Shown: positions 1 to 6,734 of the stretch, piece after piece
Position numbering within the stretch: position 1 is the stretch's first letter
How the letters are laid out: every line of letters starts with the position of its first letter
NCBI GenBank assembly: GCA_949547975.1
Contig: CATITW010000361.1
Coordinates: 1 to 12,384, forward strand
Length of the DNA stretch: 12,384 bases
DNA from: Cryomorphaceae bacterium
GTDB taxonomy: Bacteria > Bacteroidota > Bacteroidia > Flavobacteriales > Schleiferiaceae
Reading direction: 5' to 3'
Notes under the pieces: model-generated
Databases searched by the model: none
Seen by the model: the letters and a program-made list of their open reading frames with translations, nothing else
Told to the model about the DNA's origin: nothing
Made by a program: the position numbers and the translations under genes

Positions 1-1113
1 AATTGGAAAGAATTGGGCAGTGGACTACCAACAACTGCAGTACGTGATATTGCTATTCAAGAGCGTGAAAACGATTTGGTTTTAGCCACTTTTGGTCGCG
101 GGTTTTATGTACTCGACAACTACTCTCCGTTGCGCGAAATGAATTACATCTTAGAACAAGATGCCGCCTTTTTCTCAACGAAACCGGGATTACTGTTTAA
201 CAGAGCGAATATCGGTGGAATGGATTACAAAGGTGGTCAAGATTACCACGCGAAAAATCCTCCTGTAGGAGTGACTTTTGAATTGTACATTACTGAAAAA
301 GCATCGCGTGTAAAGGACGATCGTCCCGAAGCCAAAGAAGACCTACCGCACTACCCTAGTTTGGATCAACTTCGTAACGAAGACTGGGAAGAATCTCCGT
401 ACTTGCTATTTACGGTAAAAGACTCTTCAGGTACAGAAGTCGCTCGCTTTACTCGATCAGATGCTTCCGGAATACAGCGATTCACCTGGAATGGCAAATT
501 CAGTAGCACCGCAAGCATCAATGAAAACGGCGAACCCAAGACGAAGCCATCTACCACCACTTTTGTGTTACCTGGCACGTACACCATGAATGTCGATCGC
601 AGCACAAATGGTGTGCTCACTTCTTTGATTGAAAATCATCAATTTGAAGTGAACCACCTGTACAACTTCGAAGACATCGATATGGATTTCAACCGATCGA
701 TTGATGCGCTGTATGCTTCATCAAACCGAATCTACGCCGCTTACAATCGCCTAGAGAAAGACCTAAACGCATTACGCGCTGGTCTTCGCAATACGCCAGG
801 GACTTCACTCGAAGACCTCACCGCCGCGCGCGGTATCGACCTAGAACTCAAGAAGCTCAGTATTCTTTTAAAAGGCGACAAAACACGTAGCAAGCGTGAA
901 ATGGAATCGGCAGCCTCTTTAAATGATGTCGTAGGATTGCTTGCATGGAGCGCATGGAACCACCGTGGTGCACCAACAGGGACCATGATCAATGCAAAAG
1001 AAGACGCACTTCTTATGATCGAAGACGCACAAATTGCGCTAGATCGCATCGGCGAATCTGTCGAAGCATTGAAAGAGAAAGCCACTACGCAAGGGGTGCC
1101 TTTTTGGGACTAA
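1..1113 (+). CDS. VPS10/BNR-type beta-propeller protein, C-terminal part (5' truncated)
   Basis: The reading frame is open from the first base, so the gene begins before the window; the visible part is about 370 residues. The first residues (WKELGSGLPTTAVRDIAIQ, then GRGFYVLDNYSPLRE) match the last blade of sortilin/VPS10-like BNR-repeat propellers, which typically carry a GLPTxxVxDIxI...GTxGRGxYxLD pattern. Next comes a beta-rich segment of roughly 150 residues resembling the module after the propeller in this family. The last ~140 residues are helical and charged and end in PFWD. Proteins of this kind in Bacteroidota are usually exported and about 900-1100 residues long. Some are annotated as glycosyl hydrolases, but no catalytic residues can be assigned here. 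No C-terminal type IX secretion sorting domain is visible. The family call is fairly sure; the substrate is unknown. A promoter follows the stop codon at once, so the gene probably ends its own transcription unit. Confidence 0.8.
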   Translation, partial: NWKELGSGLPTTAVRDIAIQERENDLVLATFGRGFYVLDNYSPLREMNYILEQDAAFFSTKPGLLFNRANIGGMDYKGGQDYHAKNPPVGVTFELYITEKASRVKDDRPEAKEDLPHYPSLDQLRNEDWEESPYLLFTVKDSSGTEVARFTRSDASGIQRFTWNGKFSSTASINENGEPKTKPSTTTFVLPGTYTMNVDRSTNGVLTSLIENHQFEVNHLYNFEDIDMDFNRSIDALYASSNRIYAAYNRLEKDLNALRAGLRNTPGTSLEDLTAARGIDLELKKLSILLKGDKTRSKREMESAASLNDVVGLLAWSAWNHRGAPTGTMINAKEDALLMIEDAQIALDRIGESVEALKEKATTQGVPFWD

Positions 1114-1117
1114 TACC

Positions 1118-1125
1118 TACCTTTG
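1118..1125 (+). promoter_or_regulatory. Bacteroidota -7 promoter element upstream of folE
   Basis: TACCTTTG matches the TAnnTTTG -7 consensus of the Bacteroidota primary sigma factor and is followed by C, as in the rpsO and rpmE2 promoters of this window. It lies 5 bases after the stop codon of the preceding gene and 24 bases before the folE ATG, which would leave a leader of roughly 15-20 bases. A clear TTG -33 element at normal spacing is missing. The element probably starts the folE-cysS-yidD-lgt operon. Confidence 0.55.
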
Positions 1126-1149
1126 CACCCGTTTTTTAAGACCAAACGC

Positions 1150-1833
1150 ATGTCAGAACATATAGACCCCATTTTAGCCGAAGAGATTGGCGATGCACAC
1201 GAAAGTTTCAAAGCAGAGACTCCTTTGCGTCCAGATGCTTTTGAAAAGTCAGATGACGAAAAAATTGCCATCATTCAAGAGCACGTAAAGGGCATTTTAG
1301 AAACGTTAGGAATGGACCTTGAGGACGACAGTCTTAAAGGGACTCCATTGCGCGTTGCTAAATTGTATGTCAACGAAGCATTTGGCGGGCTGCACCCTAA
1401 GCGTAAACCTGGGATGAGCACTTTCGATAATTCGTACCGTTACAACGAAATGCTCGTAGAAAAAAACATCGTTCTGTATTCTACTTGCGAACATCATTTG
1501 CTACCTATCGTTGGACGCGCACACGTTGCCTACATCTCTAAAGGGAAAGTGGTAGGCTTGAGCAAAATGAATAGAATCGTCGACTACTTTGCAAAACGTC
1601 CTCAAGTTCAGGAGCGTTTGACTCGTCAGATTGTCCAAGCCCTTCAGGAGGTTATGGGAACAGAAGACGTGGCATGTGTGATTGACGCCAAACATCTTTG
1701 CGTAAACTCGCGAGGAATTCGCGACATCGACAGCTCGACCGTAACCGCAGAGTTCGGAGGTGTCTTCCAGCAAGAAGATAAGAAGGCTGAATTTTTAGAC
1801 TACATCAACTTAAAGACCGACTTCGGGGCCTAA
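1150..1833 (+). CDS. folE: GTP cyclohydrolase I
   Basis: This enzyme converts GTP to 7,8-dihydroneopterin triphosphate, the first step of tetrahydrofolate (and other pterin) synthesis, in the cytoplasm. The product is 227 residues, normal for the family. The core motifs are intact: STCEHHLLP with C113 and H116, and AKHLCVNSRGI with C184, which match the Cys-His-Cys zinc ligands of the E. coli enzyme; GLSKMNRIVDYFAKRPQVQE is the conserved mid-domain helix region. The first 40 or so residues are an acidic variable extension. I chose the ATG at 1150. An in-frame TTG at 1123 would extend the frame, but it lies inside the promoter -7 element. No Shine-Dalgarno sequence is visible, as usual in this phylum. 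The stop codon directly abuts the cysS ATG, so translation of the two is probably coupled. Confidence 0.96.
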   Translation: MSEHIDPILAEEIGDAHESFKAETPLRPDAFEKSDDEKIAIIQEHVKGILETLGMDLEDDSLKGTPLRVAKLYVNEAFGGLHPKRKPGMSTFDNSYRYNEMLVEKNIVLYSTCEHHLLPIVGRAHVAYISKGKVVGLSKMNRIVDYFAKRPQVQERLTRQIVQALQEVMGTEDVACVIDAKHLCVNSRGIRDIDSSTVTAEFGGVFQQEDKKAEFLDYINLKTDFGA

Positions 1834-3315
1834 ATGGAACCACTATACCGCACCTATCCAATAGTCGTAGACAACACCTTGACTGGTGAGAAAGAATCGT
1901 TTCAACCCGTCAGCGAAGGACGCGTAGGAATGTACGTCTGTGGCCCTACCGTTTACAGCGATGTACACCTCGGGAATGCTCGCACGTTCACCTCATTTGA
2001 CTTCATATTTCGGTACTTAAAACACTTAGGATATCAAGTACGCTATGTTCGCAACATCACTGATGCCGGCCATTTAGAGAATGACGCGGATGAAGGCGAG
2101 GATAAAATCGCTAAAAAAGCACGTATAGAACAGCTTGAACCGATGGAAATCGTGCAACGCTACACGGTGGACTTCCACCACGTGATGCAACGACTGAACG
2201 CGTTTCCTCCTTCTATCGAGCCTACCGCAACGGGACATATCGTCGAACAAATAGAGATGGTGCAAACGATCATCGATAAAGGCTGGGCCTATGAAAGCAA
2301 CGGCAGCGTTTATTTCGATGTGGAGACTTACAATAAGGAGGGCGGTGATTACGGCGTTCTTTCTGGTCGAAAAATGGATGAACTGCAAGCCGGTTCACGT
2401 GCACTTGATGGCCAAGAAGAAAAACGCAATCCTGCAGATTTCGCGCTTTGGAAAAAAGCTTCACCAAACCACATCATGCGGTGGCCGTCGCCTTGGAGTG
2501 TCGGCTTCCCTGGATGGCACTTGGAATGTTCAGCAATGAGCACCAAATACCTTGGAGAAGAATTTGACATTCACGGAGGCGGAATGGATCTTAAATTCCC
2601 ACATCATGAGTGTGAGATTGCACAAAACACCGCATGCTCTTCACACAAGGGGGCTAGATATTGGCTGCATGCAAATATGCTTACGCTCAACGGAAAACGC
2701 ATGAGTAAGAGCACCGGGAACACCATTTTACCGGGAGAACTTTTCAGTGGAAACAATCCTCTACTTGTGAAAGGCTTTGCACCTTCAGTGGTTCGATTCT
2801 TTATGATGCAAGCGCACTACAGCAGCGTTCTTGATTTTAGTAACGATGCACTACTGGCCGCCGAAAAAGGCCACGATCGCTTGATGGCAGCAGTAGCAAA
2901 GCTGGACACATTGAAACCCTCTAAAAACGAAGGCTTTGATGTACAAGCGTGGGTGGATAAATGTTATGCTGCGCTGAGTGATAACTTCAACTCCCCCATC
3001 ATGATTGCGCATTTGTTTGAAGGTGTTAAACTGGTAAACGGTGCTGAAGGTACTCTCCCACTAAGTCCAGATGAAGTCTCTTTATTGCGAGAAAAGATGC
3101 ATGCATTCGCATTCGATATTCTCGGATTACAGAATGAGGTAAATGGTGGCGCACACCAAGAAGCCTTAGACAAGGCGATGGATCTAATCATAGAATTACG
3201 TGCTAGTGCTCGAACGAACAAAGATTGGAGTACGGCAGATTTGATTCGGGATCAACTCGCAGAAGCTGGTATACAGCTCAAAGACGGCCCGGAAGGAACG
3301 AGTTATAGCATTTAA
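1834..3315 (+). CDS. cysS: Cysteinyl-tRNA synthetase
   Basis: This is a cytoplasmic class I aminoacyl-tRNA synthetase that charges tRNA-Cys. At 493 residues it is slightly longer than the 461-residue E. coli enzyme. The HIGH-type signature appears as HLGN at residues 45-48, inside [16 protein letters not shown], and the KMSKS loop as KRMSKSTGN (core residues 289-293). The zinc ligands expected from the E. coli structure can be placed at C36, C232, H257 and E261 (from [10 protein letters not shown]). The tryptophan-rich stretch before C232 ([15 protein letters not shown]) is typical of the cysteine-binding region. The C-terminal ~150 residues form the helical anticodon-binding part and include the usual RxxKDWxxADxIRDxL motif. 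The ATG directly follows the folE stop codon with no gap, and yidD starts 10 bases downstream, so the gene is internal to the operon. Confidence 0.98.
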   Translation: MEPLYRTYPIVVDNTLTGEKESFQPVSEGRVGMYVCGPTVYSDVHLGNARTFTSFDFIFRYLKHLGYQVRYVRNITDAGHLENDADEGEDKIAKKARIEQLEPMEIVQRYTVDFHHVMQRLNAFPPSIEPTATGHIVEQIEMVQTIIDKGWAYESNGSVYFDVETYNKEGGDYGVLSGRKMDELQAGSRALDGQEEKRNPADFALWKKASPNHIMRWPSPWSVGFPGWHLECSAMSTKYLGEEFDIHGGGMDLKFPHHECEIAQNTACSSHKGARYWLHANMLTLNGKRMSKSTGNTILPGELFSGNNPLLVKGFAPSVVRFFMMQAHYSSVLDFSNDALLAAEKGHDRLMAAVAKLDTLKPSKNEGFDVQAWVDKCYAALSDNFNSPIMIAHLFEGVKLVNGAEGTLPLSPDEVSLLREKMHAFAFDILGLQNEVNGGAHQEALDKAMDLIIELRASARTNKDWSTADLIRDQLAEAGIQLKDGPEGTSYSI

Positions 3316-3325
3316 AAGCAGTGTC

Positions 3326-3601
3326 ATGACCCAGCTTCTTCGGTACATCTTTGGCGCACCACTTTTAGCGATCATTTGGCTCTACCGAAAAGTAGTATCA
3401 CCATTGCTGGGTCCAGCTTGCCGTTATCAGCCTACTTGCAGTACCTATGCGGCTGAAGCCGTGAAACTACACGGTCCATTCAAAGGCTTTTGGCTCAGTG
3501 CTAAGCGTATTTCAAGCTGTCATCCATGGGGTGGACATGGATGGGACCCCGTTCCAGGAAGTGCTTTAGAACAAGAATTAAAAGATAAAAACATCAAATA
3601 A
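3326..3601 (+). CDS. yidD: Membrane protein insertion efficiency factor YidD
   Basis: YidD is a small protein of the inner face of the cytoplasmic membrane that assists insertion of proteins by the YidC insertase. The 91 residues cover the family almost completely: an amphipathic N-terminal helix (residues 1-28), then [17 protein letters not shown] with C32 and C38, HGPFKGF, and [14 protein letters not shown] with C65. These three cysteines and the DPVP ending are family hallmarks. In many bacteria yidD sits beside rnpA and yidC near the origin; here it lies between cysS and a lipoprotein gene, followed by lgt, so the local theme is envelope biogenesis. The ATG lies 10 bases after the cysS stop, and the gene ends 3 bases before the next ATG. 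Confidence 0.94.
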   Translation: MTQLLRYIFGAPLLAIIWLYRKVVSPLLGPACRYQPTCSTYAAEAVKLHGPFKGFWLSAKRISSCHPWGGHGWDPVPGSALEQELKDKNIK

Positions 3602-3604
3602 AAG

Positions 3605-4705
3605 ATGAAGAAGATTCTATTACTCGCAGCCATTGCAGCTGTTTCTTGCCAAAATAGCCCGTCAGAGGCCGAAGCGGACGGAGCGAGCGGCGCAACCTGG
3701 GTTAGCGAACTCAACTATGAGGGTGAAGATCACTTTTACGGCATGCGCCAGCTAACCGATGGAGGAGACAACGCAGAAGCGTATTTCAGCTTTGACGGTA
3801 GTCAGCTCACTTTTCAAAGTAATGCAGAAAAATGGGGCAATGAATGTGATCAAATCTATGCGTTCGATTGGAATCAAGATACCATTTTGGAAGAAGCACC
3901 TGCGCGCATTTCAAATGGATTAGGCAGAACGACTTGTGCCTATTTCATGCCGGGCGACACCACTATTCTTTACGCAAGTACGTTCACTGGTGATTCTGCA
4001 TGTCCGGCGGTCCCGGAGCGCGGTGAAGGCGGCGCGTATGTCTGGCCGATCTATGAAGATTTTGACATTTATGTAAGTGATTTAGAAGGCAATCTTCTTG
4101 ACACTCTGATCAGCGGACCGGGCTATGATGCCGAGGCGACTGTGAGTCCGGATGGAACCAAAATCGTCTTTACATCCACGCGCAGCGGCGATTTAGAATT
4201 ATACGTTTGTGACATCGACGGCAGTAATATTGTTCAGGTGACGAGCGGTTTGGGGTATGATGGAGGAGCATTCTTTAGCCCTGACTCTAAGAAATTGGTA
4301 TTCAGAAGCTCACGCCCGACGAGCGAAGAAGAGGTTGAGAAATACAAGGATTTACTCGCACAAGGCCTAGTGGAACCCACGGAAATGGAGTTGTACACGT
4401 GTAATATTGACGGTTCTGAACTGACTCAAGTGACACAACTGGGTCAGGCGAATTGGGCGCCGTATTATCATCCAAGTGGTGAAAAAATCGTGTTTTCTTC
4501 GAACCACCACAGCGAACGTGGATTCCCGTTTAACCTATTTATGATCAACACAGACGGTACAGGATTGCAGCAAATTTCGTTTGATACGGCGTTTGATTCT
4601 TTCCCGATGTTCTCGCCTGACGGTAAAAAATTGGTTTTTGCTTCGAATCGAAATAACGGAGGAGGTCGCGCGACGAATCTCTTCATAGTAGACTGGAAAG
4701 AATAA
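3605..4705 (+). CDS. PD40-repeat (TolB-like beta-propeller) lipoprotein
   Basis: The 366-residue protein begins with a short lipoprotein signal (MKKILLLAAIAAVSC). The predicted lipidated residue is C15, followed by Q16 and a Ser/Glu/Ala-rich linker, which suggests display in the outer membrane or at the surface. The rest is a beta-propeller built of PD40/WD40-like repeats. The clearest SPDG..IVFxSxR motifs begin near residues 181, 225, 289 and 337, each followed by a strand of the form ELYxCDIDGSxxxQVT. A degenerate copy (FSFDGSQLTFQSN) lies near residue 64. Such repeats occur in TolB and in dipeptidyl-peptidase propellers, but no hydrolase domain follows, so the protein is a stand-alone propeller, probably binding protein or glycan. 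The specific role is unknown. It lies 3 bases after yidD and 4 bases before lgt, whose product would acylate it. Being TolB itself is less likely, because the N-terminal TolB domain is absent. Confidence 0.88.
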   Translation: MKKILLLAAIAAVSCQNSPSEAEADGASGATWVSELNYEGEDHFYGMRQLTDGGDNAEAYFSFDGSQLTFQSNAEKWGNECDQIYAFDWNQDTILEEAPARISNGLGRTTCAYFMPGDTTILYASTFTGDSACPAVPERGEGGAYVWPIYEDFDIYVSDLEGNLLDTLISGPGYDAEATVSPDGTKIVFTSTRSGDLELYVCDIDGSNIVQVTSGLGYDGGAFFSPDSKKLVFRSSRPTSEEEVEKYKDLLAQGLVEPTEMELYTCNIDGSELTQVTQLGQANWAPYYHPSGEKIVFSSNHHSERGFPFNLFMINTDGTGLQQISFDTAFDSFPMFSPDGKKLVFASNRNNGGGRATNLFIVDWKE

Positions 4706-4709
4706 GCTT

Positions 4710-5780
4710 ATGCTCGCAACTATTTTTTGGGATTTCCCGAATCACATTCCTATTGCAGGGTTCCAACTCCGCTTTTATTCCCTGATGTTCATCATCAGCT
4801 TTGTGCTGGGTCAGTATGGGATGCAGTACGTCTTTAAACGTGAAAATGTGAATCCAAAACTTATGGATTCGCTCGTGTATTGGATGATTGGAGCAACCAT
4901 TATCGGTGCCCGATTAGGCCATGTATTTTTCTACGACTGGGGCTACTATAAAAACAACCTCGGCGAGATCTTCATGGTGTGGAAAGGCGGTTTAGCGTCA
5001 CACGGCGCTGCTATTGCCATCACTGGCGCCATGCTGTACTGGTCACTAAAAATCGCCAAGAAACACCCGCTTTGGACTTTGGATCGTATCGTGATCGTAG
5101 TGGCCTTAGCTGCTGGATTTATCCGAATGGGGAATTGGTTCAATTCTGAAATTTATGGTGCTCCAGCGAACAGTGCTGTTGAAACTGTTTTTTTGGAAGA
5201 CGCACGAGGAACTATTTCTCGTGGGTTTGCCGGGAATCTCTCAGAAGTCACCTTCACTCCCAGTGGCACTAGCATAACTACAGACTCTTTGCTACTTCCC
5301 GAGATCAAAGCCCAGTTGCGCTTTAACCAGCTCAGCGAAGCTCAAATCAAAAACTACACGGACAATTATCTTTCGCAAATCCTGAGTAATCAGAGAGCGG
5401 ATCGTAAAAACCTACTGTACATCGAGGGTAACGAATCCACAGTGTACACCGATGAACAAGGCCTGTATGCTGAAATCACGCTGCTGGGAGTACCGCGTTA
5501 CCCCACACAACTCTTCGAAGCCGCCGGTTACTGGATCCTATTCTTGATCCTTGCCTTCGCCTATATGCGCCGTAGCGCCGGAGAAAAGCACGGACTGCTG
5601 TTCGGCCTCTATTTGATCGGAACATTCGGCTTCCGTTTTTTCATCGAGTACTACAAAGAGATCCAGGTTTCCTTCGAACAGGAAATGTCGTTCAACATGG
5701 GCCAATTACTCAGCATACCCCTCGTGGCAGTAGGTCTGTACTTTGCGCTAACAGCTTCATCTAAAACTACTACTTCATGA
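4710..5780 (+). CDS. lgt: Phosphatidylglycerol--prolipoprotein diacylglyceryl transferase, with long internal insertion
   Basis: Lgt is an integral membrane enzyme that moves diacylglycerol from phosphatidylglycerol to the lipobox cysteine of prolipoproteins, the first step of lipoprotein maturation. Several hydrophobic helices are visible (about residues 20-42, 55-75, 95-115, 120-140, 275-290, 300-315, 335-350). Family motifs are GGLASHG with H98, RMGNWFNSEIYG (R139, N142, N145, E147) and FGFRFFIEYYKE near the C-terminus. The PRHPxQLYE motif appears as PRYPTQLFE, with Y264 replacing the usual histidine. Length is 356 residues against 291 in E. coli. The surplus is a soluble, polar stretch of about 110 residues between G150 and V261, where E. 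coli has about 40. The start overlaps nothing; the TGA stop overlaps the next ATG (ATGA). The upstream neighbour is a substrate-type lipoprotein. Confidence 0.95.
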   Translation: MLATIFWDFPNHIPIAGFQLRFYSLMFIISFVLGQYGMQYVFKRENVNPKLMDSLVYWMIGATIIGARLGHVFFYDWGYYKNNLGEIFMVWKGGLASHGAAIAITGAMLYWSLKIAKKHPLWTLDRIVIVVALAAGFIRMGNWFNSEIYGAPANSAVETVFLEDARGTISRGFAGNLSEVTFTPSGTSITTDSLLLPEIKAQLRFNQLSEAQIKNYTDNYLSQILSNQRADRKNLLYIEGNESTVYTDEQGLYAEITLLGVPRYPTQLFEAAGYWILFLILAFAYMRRSAGEKHGLLFGLYLIGTFGFRFFIEYYKEIQVSFEQEMSFNMGQLLSIPLVAVGLYFALTASSKTTTS

Positions 5781-6307
5781 ATGCGATGAGAAAATATGCC
5801 GTTTGGATCGTTGGTCTCGGCCTCGCTGCTTTTATCATTCCCTCTTTATTTGGGAGCTTTGAGAAATTTGGCTCGAACACCGCGCCAAAAGTCCAGCAAC
5901 CGAAAAAACAATACGAACCTCCATTTCGAATGGACGGTACCGTTTGGGCGGTGAACCAAACCGATACCATTGCTTCTTTTAGAACGGAATATGCAACAAC
6001 CCCAGAGACTATAGAAATTGGGATGATGTACCGCCAAAATGTCGCGACCGACATGGCTATGCTCTTCTTTATGCCCGGCGGTGCTCAGCCGCGTAGTTTT
6101 TGGATGAAAAACACACTGGTCTCACTCGATATCATCTACCTCAATGAGGAGGGAGTTGTAGTGAGCATGCAAGAAAATGCCCAACCGCTTTCCACCCAAA
6201 GTCTACCAAGCACTGCACCCGCAGCTTATGTGTTGGAAGTACTTGGAGGATCTGCTGCAACGATGGGGATAGAATTGGGTACGAAAATGTACTGGACAGA
6301 TAAATAA
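5777..6307 (+). CDS. DUF192 family protein with N-terminal membrane anchor
   Basis: The 176-residue protein has an N-terminal hydrophobic segment (about residues 7-25), a lysine- and proline-rich linker, and then a DUF192 domain (about residues 60-175). The domain shows the family's signature order: a TPETIEIGMMYR segment, MAMLFFMPGG, FWMKNTLVSLDIIYLNEEG, and a YVLEVLGG near the end. The function of DUF192 is not established; its members are small beta-rich proteins, often exported or anchored to the membrane. The ATG overlaps the lgt stop codon as ATGA, which points to translational coupling; a second in-frame ATG three codons on (5786) is also possible. It is the last gene of the folE-cysS-yidD-lgt run. 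No clear terminator hairpin follows, and the rpsO promoter begins 33 bases downstream. Confidence 0.9.
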   Translation: MNAMRKYAVWIVGLGLAAFIIPSLFGSFEKFGSNTAPKVQQPKKQYEPPFRMDGTVWAVNQTDTIASFRTEYATTPETIEIGMMYRQNVATDMAMLFFMPGGAQPRSFWMKNTLVSLDIIYLNEEGVVVSMQENAQPLSTQSLPSTAPAAYVLEVLGGSAATMGIELGTKMYWTDK

Positions 6308-6339
6308 ACCAAACAAGTCGCAACTTTAGGATAATTATC

Positions 6340-6347
6340 TATCTTTG
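6340..6347 (+). promoter_or_regulatory. Bacteroidota -7 promoter element upstream of rpsO
   Basis: TATCTTTG, followed by C, is a perfect match to TAnnTTTG. It lies 39 bases before the rpsO ATG and gives a predicted leader of roughly 30-35 A-rich bases without evident structure. The 10 bases just upstream (6330-6339) form the perfect palindrome GATAATTATC. No good TTG -33 element is found at standard spacing. Confidence 0.65.
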
Positions 6348-6386
6348 CCGCTTCACGCATTACAAACATCTAAATACGATTTTGAT

Positions 6387-6656
6387 ATGTATTTAACTAC
6401 AGAGAAAAAAGCAGAAATCTTCGCTGAATACGGCGCTTCTGCAAAAGACACAGGATCTGCAGAAGGGCAGATCGCATTGTTTAGCTACCGCATCTCTCAT
6501 TTGACAGAGCACTTGAAGCAAAACAGAAAAGATCACAATACAGAGCGTTCATTGATCGCTTTAGTAGGAAAGAGAAGAAAGCTTCTGAACTACTTGAAGA
6601 AAACAGATATCGCTCGTTACCGTGCGATCGTTGAAAAACTAGGATTAAGAAAATAA
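6387..6656 (+). CDS. rpsO: 30S ribosomal protein S15
   Basis: S15 is a primary-binding protein of the small-subunit platform; it binds the 16S rRNA central domain and contributes to a bridge with the large subunit. The 89-residue length is the family norm. Conserved elements are [28 protein letters not shown] and [17 protein letters not shown], in order, ending in the basic tail GLRK. The ATG at 6387 gives the usual N-terminus ([12 protein letters not shown]). An in-frame TTG at 6345 lies inside the promoter -7 box and is rejected as a start. The gene stands alone between its promoter and a strong terminator, with pnp next, the same rpsO-pnp order as in E. coli and many other bacteria. Confidence 0.98.
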   Translation: MYLTTEKKAEIFAEYGASAKDTGSAEGQIALFSYRISHLTEHLKQNRKDHNTERSLIALVGKRRKLLNYLKKTDIARYRAIVEKLGLRK

Positions 6657-6676
6657 TTTCATCCTGAGAATACCAG

Positions 6677-6703
6677 AAAGGCAATTTTTACAATTGCCTT
6701 TTT
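6677..6703 (+). terminator. Rho-independent terminator (or attenuator) between rpsO and pnp
   Basis: A perfect 10-bp stem (AAAGGCAATT at 6677-6686 with AATTGCCTTT at 6692-6701) closes a 5-base loop and runs into five consecutive T. It begins 20 bases after the rpsO stop codon and ends 31 bases before the pnp ATG. Because no good promoter is seen between it and pnp, it may act as a partial terminator rather than an absolute stop. Confidence 0.85.
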
Positions 6704-6734
6704 GCGTATAAAAAAGTATCTATTTACACTATAT

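Noticed and set aside
1967..1978. HLGN instead of HIGH in CysRS, as a possible defect
   Set aside because: The first His and the Gly are kept, the zinc ligands and KMSKS loop are intact, and such variants of the fourth position occur in normal cysteinyl-tRNA synthetases.
6345..6386. Upstream TTG start extending S15 by 14 residues
   Set aside because: The TTG is part of the TATCTTTG promoter element, and the ATG at 6387 gives the standard S15 N-terminus and length.
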